DNA of 64,000 nucleotides from Acinetobacter seifertii (lineage in GTDB: Bacteria > Pseudomonadota > Gammaproteobacteria > Pseudomonadales > Moraxellaceae). A model generated the notes under the pieces. That model was not told where the DNA came from, ran no database searches, and saw only the letters and a program-made list of their open reading frames with translations. Made by a program: the position numbers and the translations under genes. This document shows, piece after piece, positions 56,263-64,000 of this stretch; the stretch's first letter is position 1; each line of letters begins with the position of its first letter. Where the stretch lies: the NCBI RefSeq assembly GCF_000368065.1, contig NZ_KB851203.1:419421-483420 (forward strand), written 5' to 3'.

Positions 56263-58302
56263 TTAAGCGGTTTTGTTGTCGTTCGTCCAACCTTGATGAC
56301 GTAACAATGCATCAATTTTTGGTTCACGACCACGGAAATTGACAAATGCTTCAAGAGCAGTATCTTTCCCACCTACAGCTAAAATTGCTTGACGGAATTC
56401 TTTACCCGTTTGAGTATTGAAAATACCTTCATGTTCAAAGCGGTCAAATGCATCACTTGCTAAAACTTCTGCCCACTTGTAAGAGTAGTAACCCGCCGCA
56501 TACCCGCCTGCAAAAATATGGCTAAAGCTATGTTGGAAACGGTTGTAATCAACAGTTGGTACTACTGCATATTGTTGGCGTATGTCATTTAATGTCTCTT
56601 GAATTTGCTCGCTATTCAACGCAGGAGTCTTGGTGTGAATAGTTAAATCAAACAGTGCAAATTCAAGTTGACGTAAAGTTTGCATACCAGATTGGAAGAA
56701 ACGTGCATTTAATAAAGCATCAAGTAATTCTTGAGGTAAAGTCTGTTTGCTCTCAATGTGCTCACTTAAAACATCAAGACTTTCTTTATCCCATGACCAG
56801 AATTCCATAAACTGACTTGGTAATTCGACTGCATCCCAAGCGACGCCGTGAGTACCTGCAACCGAGATATTATCTACTTCAGTTAGCATATGGTGTAAAC
56901 CATGTCCAAATTCGTGGAACAAGGTGATAACTTCATCGTGAGTCAGTAAGGCTGGCTGATTACCTACAGGTGGAGTGAAATTACACACCATATAGCAAAT
57001 TGGTTTTTGTAAACCATGAACAGTTTGCATACGTGAGCGGAAGCCGCTCATCCATGCGCCACCGCGTTTACCGGTACGTGCATATAAATCAAAGAAGAAT
57101 CCGCCAACCACTTGACCTTGGTCTTCTAACTCAAAATAACGTGCATCTGGATGCCAAACAGGAGCTTCACGTTCAACGATGTTAATGCCGTATAAGCGCT
57201 GTACAATCTGGAATAAGCCCTGAATGACTTTCGGAGCAGGGAAGTAAGGTTTTAATGCTTCTTGAGATAAGTTGAACTGTTGCTGTTTAAGCTTTTCAGA
57301 ATAGTAAGTCGTATCCCAAGGTTTGAGCTCGTCAATTCCATCTTGTTTTGCAATTGCTTGTAGCTCAGCAACTTCTTGAAGAGCAGGTGTACGTGCATGC
57401 TCAGCTAAGTCAGCTAAAAAGTCGTGAACTGTTTTGACATCAGGAGCCATTTTGCTAGCAAGAGAATATTCAGCGTAGTTATTGAAACCAAGTAGTTTTG
57501 CCATTTCTTGGCGGAGGCTCAAGATTTCTTCCATAATTTTGCTGTTATCAAATTCAGTTTGTTCAGACTGATCTGATGCACGAGTGACATAAGCTTTATA
57601 TAGTTCTTCACGTAATGCGCGATCATCTGCATAGGTCATGATTGCAAAATAAGCTGGAAAATCTAAAGTCGCTACTGCTTGGTCAAGCTCGCGCTGTTTG
57701 CCGTACTGCTTTAATAATTCGATATTACTTTCTGGAAGACCTTTTAACTGATCTTCTGTAAGCGGTTTAAAATAGGCTTGTGTAGCATCAAGTACATGGT
57801 TCGAGAAGTCAGAAGAAAGCTGTGAAAGACGTGCAGAAATTTCTGCATAGCGTTTTTTCTTTTCACCCTCTAGAGCAACGCCAGAAAGCTTGAAATCACG
57901 TAATGCGAGGCGGATGGCACTTTGTTGCGCAGCGCTAAGTGTTGTATAGCTCTGACCATCATGAATATGTTGGTAAGTCTGATATAGCGCCGTATGTTGA
58001 CCTAGTTGAGTGTAATATTCACTTAAAGCGGGTAAGAGCGACTGATAGACTTCTCTGGTTTCTGCATTACTCATCACGGCATTTAAGTGTGATAAAACAC
58101 CCCATGATTCACTAAGGTTATTTTCAAGTGCATCAATGTGTTCAAGCACGGCAAGTTGCTGATCTGTCTCGGATGGTGCAGCCGTAAGGGTATTTAAGAA
58201 CTCTTGTCCTGCTTGAATTGCTTGTTGAATGTCTTGTTTTAAATTATCTAATGTAATTTGGTCAAAGCGGGGAGTAGGTAGAGTTGCTTGCTGTAAAGTC
58301 AT
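56263..58302 (-). CDS. prlC: Oligopeptidase A (M3 metallopeptidase)
   Basis: Cytoplasmic zinc peptidase that degrades oligopeptides, including cleaved signal peptides. 679 aa from ATG 58302, the usual size. The active site HEFGHGLHH is near residue 465, with the third ligand Glu downstream in SQFMEFWSW. An in-frame start five codons earlier exists. First gene of the operon with yheV. Confidence 0.94.
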   Translation of the reverse strand: MTLQQATLPTPRFDQITLDNLKQDIQQAIQAGQEFLNTLTAAPSETDQQLAVLEHIDALENNLSESWGVLSHLNAVMSNAETREVYQSLLPALSEYYTQLGQHTALYQTYQHIHDGQSYTTLSAAQQSAIRLALRDFKLSGVALEGEKKKRYAEISARLSQLSSDFSNHVLDATQAYFKPLTEDQLKGLPESNIELLKQYGKQRELDQAVATLDFPAYFAIMTYADDRALREELYKAYVTRASDQSEQTEFDNSKIMEEILSLRQEMAKLLGFNNYAEYSLASKMAPDVKTVHDFLADLAEHARTPALQEVAELQAIAKQDGIDELKPWDTTYYSEKLKQQQFNLSQEALKPYFPAPKVIQGLFQIVQRLYGINIVEREAPVWHPDARYFELEDQGQVVGGFFFDLYARTGKRGGAWMSGFRSRMQTVHGLQKPICYMVCNFTPPVGNQPALLTHDEVITLFHEFGHGLHHMLTEVDNISVAGTHGVAWDAVELPSQFMEFWSWDKESLDVLSEHIESKQTLPQELLDALLNARFFQSGMQTLRQLEFALFDLTIHTKTPALNSEQIQETLNDIRQQYAVVPTVDYNRFQHSFSHIFAGGYAAGYYSYKWAEVLASDAFDRFEHEGIFNTQTGKEFRQAILAVGGKDTALEAFVNFRGREPKIDALLRHQGWTNDNKTA

Positions 58303-58399
58303 TGCTAATAGCCACATTATTTTTTAAACATAGTATTAGATGTAGGTATTGTTAGGCAGGAAATCAAGCTTAATTTGAAAAATAAACGTTCTAAAAGTA

Positions 58400-58424
58400 T
58401 TAAGCCCCCATTTTTGGGAGCTTA
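58400..58424 (-). terminator. Terminator of rnr
   Basis: On the minus strand AAGCTCCC and GGGGGCTT pair with one G-U and a six-base loop; only a short T-run follows. Confidence 0.6.
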
Positions 58425-58451
58425 ATAATAAATAATGTAAAAACCTATGGA

Positions 58452-60872
58452 TTAGTCAGCCTTGGACTTGGCATTCGACTTTTTCTTTTTTGGTTTTACT
58501 TTTTTCTTTACTTTTTCTGGCTTGGCCTCTGCTTTCGTAGTGGTTTTTTTTCCAGACTTTTTAGTATATGAACTTGGTTTACCTTTCTCCTTCTTTTTAC
58601 GAACAGGTTTTTCACCATCATTTGAAGTGGTAGGTGGTTTACCAAAAACTTCTTCAGTTGCTTGGGTTGCTGTTCTGGTTGTCCGTGGAGCACGACTGCG
58701 AACTACTCGTCCAGCATGGGTGACTTGCTGAATAAGTTGAAAATCGATCTTACGTTCTTCTAGATTTACACCAGCAACCTGAATCTTAACTTCATCACCT
58801 AAACCAAAAACCTGACCACGATTTTGTCCAATAAGGTTTTGACTCGCTTGATCATAAATAAAGAAGTCATCGCCAAGCTGGCTAATATGAATCATGCCAT
58901 CGACATATAAGTCTTTAAGGGTAATAAATAGGCCAAATTCAGTGACAGCACTTACTATACCAATGAATTCATCACCTAAGTGCTGTTGCATATAGTGGCA
59001 CTTCAACCAAGTCGTTACACTGCGAGATGCTTCATCTGCACGGCGTTCGGTTTGAGAGAAATGTTCACCAGCATCGTCTAAAGCTGCACCCGAGAGTGGA
59101 GACGGCTTTTGTTTTAAATGAGCTTTAATTGCGCGATGTAACAATAAGTCTGGATAGCGACGAATTGGTGAGGTGAAATGCGTATAAGCTTCATAAGCTA
59201 AACCATAGTGACCGGCATTTTTAGCACCATAGTAAGCTTGCATCATTGAGCGTAATAACACGGCATGAATGCTTGGTGCATCAATACGGTCTTTAGTTGC
59301 CTCAATAACTTTTTGATAATCAGCTTGAGTGGGTTGATCTGGGAAAGGTAAGCCAAGAAGTTTTATAAAGTCTTTTACTTTCTGAATACGTGAGAACTCA
59401 GGCGCTTCGTGTACGCGATATAACATTGGAACATCATGTTCTAATGCATATTCAGCCGCAGCCACGTTAGCAAGCAACATGCATTCTTCAATAAGTTTGT
59501 GTGCTTCATTACGTGTGCGAGGCAAAATTTCTTTAATTCCACCTAGCTCATCAAAAGTCATATACGTTTCAATGGTTTCAAATTCCATTGCATGACGATC
59601 AGCACGTAAATTTTTCAAAATCTGATAAAGCTGGAAAAGCGTATTGAGCGATTTGTGAATATCACGATCTTTTGGAATTGCGTCGGTTGCACCGTCAAAG
59701 TATTGCGCTACCTGCGTGTAAGTCAAACGAGCTTTTGAATGCATGACCGATGGATAAAACTCATAACCCGTTACACGACCAGTACGGGAGAGTTTCAGGT
59801 CACAAACCATACATAAGCGATCTACATGCGGGTTAAGTGAACATAATCCGTTTGATAATGCTTCTGGTAGCATTGGTAATACAAAATGAGGGAAGTAAAC
59901 CGAAGTACCACGTTCTTCCGCTTCTTCATTAAGAGCTGAATCTAAGCGCACATAATGGCTCACATCGGCAATTGCAACTACAACGCGATAACCCCCACCT
60001 GGACGTTTTTCTGCATACACGGCGTCATCGAAATCTCGTGCGTCTTCACCATCGATTGTGACGAGTGCTAAATCTCTTAAATCAACTCGACCTTCGCGGT
60101 CTTGTGCAGAAGGTTCTTTAAAACTTTCAGCTTCTTTTATAACTTCATCTGGAAATTCGTAAGGTAAGCCAAACTCAAGAATGGTCTGCGGGATAATAAT
60201 TTCGGTATCCGCTTTATCTGCCATAGATTGAATAATATGCGCTGTTGCAAACTCTTCACGGGTTGGGTAGGTATCTATAGCAATACGAAGCATGTCGCCA
60301 ACATTTGCGTTGGCATGTGCAACTAATTCTTTTTCTAATGGAATCGGTTGGTGCTGATTTGGATTATTAGGTTGAATAAAGTATTCACCGTCGTGTATAG
60401 ACAATTTACCAATTAACTGTTTTACACGGTGCTGTAGAACCTCGGTAATGAAACCCCACGGTTTACCTTTACGGTCTACTGATGTTTGTCGAACTCGAAC
60501 CCGATCACCATTAAAGACTAAGCGTAATTCACGTTCAGGAAGTAAAAGGTCATTTTGGCCGTCAATATGAGCGGTACCTAAACCTTTACTATTAATATAG
60601 ACAGTCGCTTCATAAGTGGGTTGGTCTGCCACCAACTGAAACTTAAACCCGTCTTTCATGATTTGACCATCACGAACCATTGCACTTAAGCGATGACTAA
60701 GAGCTTCGATACTTTTCTGGTCTTGAATATGAAAATGGTCAACAAGTTCTGCATGCGATTGTGGTGTCTGCAATTGCTCCAATGTATCTAAAATAAGAGT
60801 ACGGCTTGGAATCGGATTGTCATAACGTTCAGCTTCAGCTTTCGCTTCGGGGTCAGCCCAGTTTTTTGTCAT
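58452..60872 (-). CDS. rnr: Ribonuclease R
   Basis: 3'-5' exoribonuclease that can degrade structured RNA, also in tmRNA-linked decay and cold adaptation. 806 aa from ATG 60872 (811 from GTG 60887). Domains in order: N-terminal helix-turn-helix (about 25-90), two cold-shock domains, the RNB catalytic domain with GEDARDFDDAVYA near residue 285, and an S1 domain near 650-735. The last 70 residues are a Lys-rich tail. Start choice is uncertain, since neither has a strong ribosome site. Confidence 0.94.
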   Translation of the reverse strand: MTKNWADPEAKAEAERYDNPIPSRTLILDTLEQLQTPQSHAELVDHFHIQDQKSIEALSHRLSAMVRDGQIMKDGFKFQLVADQPTYEATVYINSKGLGTAHIDGQNDLLLPERELRLVFNGDRVRVRQTSVDRKGKPWGFITEVLQHRVKQLIGKLSIHDGEYFIQPNNPNQHQPIPLEKELVAHANANVGDMLRIAIDTYPTREEFATAHIIQSMADKADTEIIIPQTILEFGLPYEFPDEVIKEAESFKEPSAQDREGRVDLRDLALVTIDGEDARDFDDAVYAEKRPGGGYRVVVAIADVSHYVRLDSALNEEAEERGTSVYFPHFVLPMLPEALSNGLCSLNPHVDRLCMVCDLKLSRTGRVTGYEFYPSVMHSKARLTYTQVAQYFDGATDAIPKDRDIHKSLNTLFQLYQILKNLRADRHAMEFETIETYMTFDELGGIKEILPRTRNEAHKLIEECMLLANVAAAEYALEHDVPMLYRVHEAPEFSRIQKVKDFIKLLGLPFPDQPTQADYQKVIEATKDRIDAPSIHAVLLRSMMQAYYGAKNAGHYGLAYEAYTHFTSPIRRYPDLLLHRAIKAHLKQKPSPLSGAALDDAGEHFSQTERRADEASRSVTTWLKCHYMQQHLGDEFIGIVSAVTEFGLFITLKDLYVDGMIHISQLGDDFFIYDQASQNLIGQNRGQVFGLGDEVKIQVAGVNLEERKIDFQLIQQVTHAGRVVRSRAPRTTRTATQATEEVFGKPPTTSNDGEKPVRKKKEKGKPSSYTKKSGKKTTTKAEAKPEKVKKKVKPKKKKSNAKSKAD

Positions 60873-61090
60873 GTCTTTTGGTTTCACGCTTGGCAGATAA
60901 GTTTAGCATAAGTCATGCAGACCCGAACTGCACGTTTAGGTTTGCAATAATGTGTATGCACTACTGTATTTAAATGAAGAAATAATATCTATCTTAACAA
61001 GCGTTTGATCGAAAAAGATGAAAATAATAAGGAAATTGCTTAAAAAATAATTCATTGAACTAAAAAACAAGAAAATTTCACTATGATGAC

Positions 61091-61119
61091 TTGAACAATA
61101 GGGTTTTAGTTTGTATTAT
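61091..61119 (+). promoter_or_regulatory. Promoter of the tRNA cluster
   Basis: TTGAAC (61091-61096), exactly 17 bases, TATTAT (61114-61119), then a GCGGC discriminator typical of stringently controlled stable-RNA promoters. Located 14 bases upstream of the tRNA-Ser 5' end. Confidence 0.8.
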
Positions 61120-61132
61120 GGCGGCTCGTTCC

Positions 61133-61223
61133 GGTGAGGTGGATGAGTGGCTGAAATCACTTCCCTGCTAAGGAAGCATACCTATTACTGGTATCGAGGG
61201 TTCGAATCCCTCTCTCACCGCCA
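61133..61223 (+). tRNA. tRNA-Ser (anticodon GCU)
   Basis: 91 bases including encoded CCA. Acceptor GGTGAGG pairs with the 3' strand before GCCA (one G-U). The anticodon loop is CTGCTAA on stem CTTCC/GGAAG, giving GCU. A long variable arm (CATACCTATTACTGGTATC) follows, as expected for tRNA-Ser; T arm GAGGGTTCGAATCCCTC is perfect. Confidence 0.97.
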
Positions 61224-61233
61224 TTTACTTAAT

Positions 61234-61310
61234 GCGCTCATAGCTCAGCTGGATAGAGCACTTGGCTACGAACTAAGGGGTCGGGAGTTCGAATCTCTCT
61301 GAGCGCACCA
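61234..61310 (+). tRNA. tRNA-Arg (anticodon ACG), copy 1
   Basis: 77 bases with encoded CCA. Acceptor GCGCTCA pairs with TGAGCGC. The anticodon loop CTACGAA gives ACG, read after TadA editing to inosine. T arm GGGAGTTCGAATCTCTC is normal. Same sequence as copy 2. Confidence 0.97.
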
Positions 61311-61349
61311 AGTAAAATAGAACGAATCGCTGAAAGGCACACAAGTTAC

Positions 61350-61426
61350 GCGCTCATAGCTCAGCTGGATAGAGCACTTGGCTACGAACTAAGGGGTCGG
61401 GAGTTCGAATCTCTCTGAGCGCACCA
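61350..61426 (+). tRNA. tRNA-Arg (anticodon ACG), copy 2
   Basis: All 77 bases are identical to copy 1, and the 39-base spacer between them is not. Terminal part of the tRNA transcript. Confidence 0.97.
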
Positions 61427-61438
61427 ACTTGAAGAATT

Positions 61439-61462
61439 AACCGCTTTTATAGCGGTTTTTTT
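61439..61462 (+). terminator. Terminator of the tRNA cluster
   Basis: AACCGCT, TTTAT, AGCGGTT followed by a T-run. Confidence 0.88.
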
Positions 61463-61532
61463 GTGTCTGCTATTTAGTAATTTTTAAAAATTTAAATTTA
61501 TAACTTTTTAATTATATTAGAGATAATCATAA

Positions 61533-62126
61533 ATGAATCTGGCTTTATTTGATTTTGACGGCACGATAACCCATAACGATACTTTTAGTTTGTTCCTTAA
61601 ATTTTCTTTGAGCAGGAAAACTCAAATACTTGGTGGTATTCGACTTGCACCTTATATTGCGGGCTATAAGTTTGGCTGGGTAACGGATAGAACTATACGG
61701 ACCAAGCTCTGTCAGGTGGGATATATTGGCTATAATGCCGATTCTCTGAAACATATAGGACAAGAGTTTGCTAACAAAGTAATTCCTACCTGTATTCGTG
61801 AAAATGCACTAGAACGTATTCTCTGGCATAAACAGCAAGGGGATCAGGTTGTTGTTGTATCTGCTTCGTTAGGGGTTTATTTAGAAAGTTGGTGTCAGTC
61901 ATTAAACTTAGATGTTATTTGTAATCAACTTGAGATACATAATGGTGTCTTGACTGGTAATTTTATTAATGGTGATTGTGGTTATTTAGAAAAAGTAAAT
62001 AGAATAAAAAATAAATATGATTTAACCAAATATTCTACTATTTATGCTTATGGTGATACTCCTAATGATTATCCGATGTTAGGGTTAGCGCATAAGAAAT
62101 ATTATAAATGGCAGGAAATGCATTAA
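61533..62126 (+). CDS. HAD-IB family hydrolase
   Basis: 197 aa. HAD motif I DFDGT (7-11), motif II in VVVSASLG (about 107-114) and motif IV GDTPNDYPML (about 174-183). The insertion between motifs I and II has the pattern of the IB (SerB-like) subfamily; members act as phosphatases on small phospho-metabolites. Its AT content and frequent AAA/ATA codons are higher than in the flanking genes, and it stands just after a tRNA cluster, so it may have been gained by transfer. Substrate unknown. Confidence 0.88.
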   Translation: MNLALFDFDGTITHNDTFSLFLKFSLSRKTQILGGIRLAPYIAGYKFGWVTDRTIRTKLCQVGYIGYNADSLKHIGQEFANKVIPTCIRENALERILWHKQQGDQVVVVSASLGVYLESWCQSLNLDVICNQLEIHNGVLTGNFINGDCGYLEKVNRIKNKYDLTKYSTIYAYGDTPNDYPMLGLAHKKYYKWQEMH

Positions 62127-62155
62127 TATTAATTAATCTTTAAAAATATATACAA

Positions 62156-62187
62156 AAATAAAGCCACTATAAATAGTGGCTTTATTT
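62156..62187. terminator. Bidirectional terminator
   Basis: Perfect 15-bp arms (AAATAAAGCCACTAT and its reverse complement) around two bases. It separates the HAD gene from the converging repeat protein gene. Confidence 0.9.
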
Positions 62188-62194
62188 AATTTTA

Positions 62195-64000
62195 TTAAAG
62201 AGTGTGTAAAGAGCTATCTAAGAAATTATCAGTAAGTAATGATTGAGGAACTAAAGTATGAACTGTATTTGTTACGCTTGATACTGTAGAAGTTACTCCT
62301 CCTAAGTTACCTGTTAATCCACCTAATAGTCCAGAAATAACATCTGAACTACCTGTACCAGTTACACCACCAGTTAAGCTACCTACGATATCTGTTACGA
62401 TGCCAATAGGATTGCTGCCAGCTGTACCGCCAGTTACGCCACCAATGATATCGGTAACTGTACCAAGTGCATTGCCACCAGTTAAACCACCAAGAAGATC
62501 AGTAACTACACCGAGTGGGTTATCGCCACCAACACCACCAGTTACGCCGCCAATAGCGCCAGTCGCACCACCAAGAATGTCAGTTAAAATACCAGTAGCA
62601 GTTGTACCATTTGTAATGAGTGTGTTGACAATACCAGTTGCATGATCAGTTGCACCTTGGATATTACCGCCCACTAAATCAGATACAATCTCAAGCGCGC
62701 CATTCACTGTATCGCGAGACGTTTCAAAAGTTAAAGTGCCAAGATGAGCTACATCGGTAACAGGGTGTTCCGTTTGAGGAAGCACACCAACTACAGTGTC
62801 TGCAACAGTATTAATTGCTGTATTAATAATACCAGTTTTTAAAGTTTCCACGCCCTGAAGAACATCGATACCACTTTGGACCACATCAACTACTGGAGAT
62901 ATAGGAGATGTGCCGCCACCAATAATACCGCCAGTAACACCGCCAAGGATATCAGTAACAGTACCAAGTGGGTTGCCGCCAGTAACACCACCAGTCAAGC
63001 CGCCGATAGTGCCAGTCACACCGCCAAGAATGTCGGTAACAGTACCAAGTGGGTTGCCGCCAGTAACACCACCAGTCAAGCCGCCGATAGTGCCAGTAAC
63101 ACCGCCAAGGATGTCAGTAACAGTACCAAGTGGATTGCCGCCAGTAACACCACCAGTCAAGCCGCCGATAGTGCCAGTTACACCGCCAAGAATGTCAGTA
63201 ACAGTACCAAGCGGGTTGCCGCCAGTAACACCACCAGTCAAGCCGCCGATAGTGCCAGTCACACCACCAAGAATGTCAGTTAAAATGCCTGTTGCAGTTG
63301 AACCGTTATTAACAAGTGTCCCAAGAATACCTGTTGCAGATTGAGTAGCACCTTGAATGTCGCCACCTACTAAATTAGATACTGTTTCTAATGCGCCATT
63401 TACTGTATCGCGAGAGGTTTCGAAAGTTAGAGTGCCAAGATGAGCAATATCGGTAACAGGATGTTCAGTTTGAGGGAGTACGCCAACTACAGTGTCAGCA
63501 ACAGTATTAATTGCTGTATTAATAATACCAGTTTTTAAGCTTTCAACGCCTTGAAGAATATCAATGCCGCCTTGAACCACATCAATTACTGGGGAAATAG
63601 GAGATGTGCCACCACCAATAATGCCACCAGTCAAGCCACCGATAGTGCCAGTCACACCGCCAAGGATATCAGTTACTGCACCGACTGGATTGCCACCAGT
63701 CACGCCGCCAGTTAAACCACCAGTTAGGCCGCCGATAGTGCCAGTCACACTGCCAAGGATATCAGTTACTGCACCGACTGGATTGCCGCCAGTGACACCG
63801 CCAGTTAAACCACCAGTCAAGCCACCGATAGTGCCAGTCACACCGCTAAGGATGTCAGTTACTGCACCGACTGGATTACCACCAGTCACGCCGCCAGTTA
63901 AACCGCCAGTCAAGCCACCGATAGTGCCAGTCACACCGCCAAGGATGTCAGTTACTGCACCAACTGGATTGCCGCCAGTGACACCGCCAGTTAAACCACC
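62195..64000 (-). CDS. Large Gly/Thr/Val-rich repeat protein, 5' end outside the window
   Basis: The C-terminal 602 codons of a larger gene; the frame is open to the right edge. The order from the edge is: about four 31-residue units (type GGVTGTIGGLTGGLTGGV + TGGNPVGAVTDIL), a unique module of about 120 residues, four 27-residue units (GGVTGTIGGLTGGV + TGGNPLGTVTDIL), a second copy of the 120-residue module, and then shorter degenerate units leading to a C-terminus (SVTNTVHTLVPQSLLTDNFL) without repeats. There are no Cys, few charged residues and no membrane span. It is probably a secreted or surface structural protein. I do not recognise a family and the N-terminus is not visible. Confidence 0.85.
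   Translation of the reverse strand, partial: GGLTGGVTGGNPVGAVTDILGGVTGTIGGLTGGLTGGVTGGNPVGAVTDILSGVTGTIGGLTGGLTGGVTGGNPVGAVTDILGSVTGTIGGLTGGLTGGVTGGNPVGAVTDILGGVTGTIGGLTGGIIGGGTSPISPVIDVVQGGIDILQGVESLKTGIINTAINTVADTVVGVLPQTEHPVTDIAHLGTLTFETSRDTVNGALETVSNLVGGDIQGATQSATGILGTLVNNGSTATGILTDILGGVTGTIGGLTGGVTGGNPLGTVTDILGGVTGTIGGLTGGVTGGNPLGTVTDILGGVTGTIGGLTGGVTGGNPLGTVTDILGGVTGTIGGLTGGVTGGNPLGTVTDILGGVTGGIIGGGTSPISPVVDVVQSGIDVLQGVETLKTGIINTAINTVADTVVGVLPQTEHPVTDVAHLGTLTFETSRDTVNGALEIVSDLVGGNIQGATDHATGIVNTLITNGTTATGILTDILGGATGAIGGVTGGVGGDNPLGVVTDLLGGLTGGNALGTVTDIIGGVTGGTAGSNPIGIVTDIVGSLTGGVTGTGSSDVISGLLGGLTGNLGGVTSTVSSVTNTVHTLVPQSLLTDNFLDSSLHTL
62565..64000 (-). repeat. Nested DNA repeats: 81-bp and 93-bp units plus duplicated 360-bp module
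   Basis: Four near-identical 81-bp units lie at about 62930-63270 and about four 93-bp units at 63630-64000 and beyond. The module at about 63270-63628 is repeated at about 62570-62928 with scattered differences. Repeat copies differ by a few silent changes, so they are kept alike by recombination. The array is not CRISPR: units are coding, contiguous and without spacers. Confidence 0.9.

Noticed and set aside
62400..63344. Plus-strand open frames (Pro-rich and Asn/Ser/Thr-rich) opposite the repeat protein
   Set aside because: Antisense shadows of a repeat with period divisible by three; no ribosome site or terminator fits them.
62565..64000. Tandem repeats taken as a CRISPR array
   Set aside because: Units are contiguous, in-frame multiples of three, with no unique spacers, and no cas genes lie nearby.

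Overview
The window is a stretch of an Acinetobacter chromosome, most likely from the A. calcoaceticus-baumannii complex. This rests on gene content and gene length: an AlmA-type flavin monooxygenase, the Mla operon, Acinetobacter-like AroE (262 aa) and SuhB (276 aa), low GC and A-rich intergenic DNA. Species level is inferred from recalled family lengths, not from a database search. Almost all of it is core genome. The one clear recent event is an insertion sequence.

Layout. 1-9.2 kb: metabolic and RNA genes (a 5'-incomplete unknown, aroE, hemF, ribA, dxs, suhB, a DEAD-box RNA helicase with an Arg/Gly-rich repeat tail and a structured leader, and an unlisted 56-aa membrane protein). 9.4-12.6 kb: the mlaFEDCB phospholipid-transport operon. 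12.7-19.4 kb: corA, a LOG-family protein, a Nudix hydrolase, comF-recG, an epimerase-like protein and a periplasmic solute-binding protein. 19.5-25.5 kb: plsB, tesB, a cation symporter and a metal-dependent hydrolase. 25.7-31.7 kb: engB, an NsrR repressor, an unusual globin with a perfect NsrR-type operator, a HerA-like ATPase, a cystathionine beta-lyase and a glutamine amidotransferase. 31.7-45.5 kb: the complete S10-spc-alpha ribosomal supercluster (rpsJ to rplQ, with secY, rpmD, rpmJ and rpoA), carrying three candidate RNA control elements. 45.6-48.4 kb: almA converging on an acyl-CoA dehydrogenase. 48.5-49.8 kb: sdhE, a YgfX-like protein and two tandem, previously unlisted small membrane proteins. 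50-55.4 kb: a lipoprotein, a rhombosortase and a TRAP permease gene split by an intact 1,318-bp IS256-family element with an 8-bp target duplication. 55.5-60.9 kb: prlC-yheV-membrane protein operon and rnr. 61.1-61.4 kb: tRNA-Ser(GCU) and two identical tRNA-Arg(ACG). 61.5-64 kb: a HAD-IB hydrolase and the C-terminal 602 codons of a very repetitive Gly/Thr/Val-rich protein that runs off the right edge.

How the parts work together. The Mla genes encode an inner-membrane ABC complex and its periplasmic carrier for outer-membrane lipid asymmetry. NsrR and the globin form a self-contained nitric-oxide sensing and response pair, although the globin has lost its FAD-binding motif and the NAD domain. 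SdhE and the YgfX-like protein repeat the E. coli sdhE-ygfX arrangement. The lipoprotein, rhombosortase and TRAP permease lie in one strand-wise block, but the permease is inactivated here.

The least explained items are the tandem small membrane proteins with their palindromic upstream elements, the structured leader of the helicase, the degenerate flavohaemoglobin, the hairpin between rpsQ and rplN, and the modular repeat protein at the right edge.
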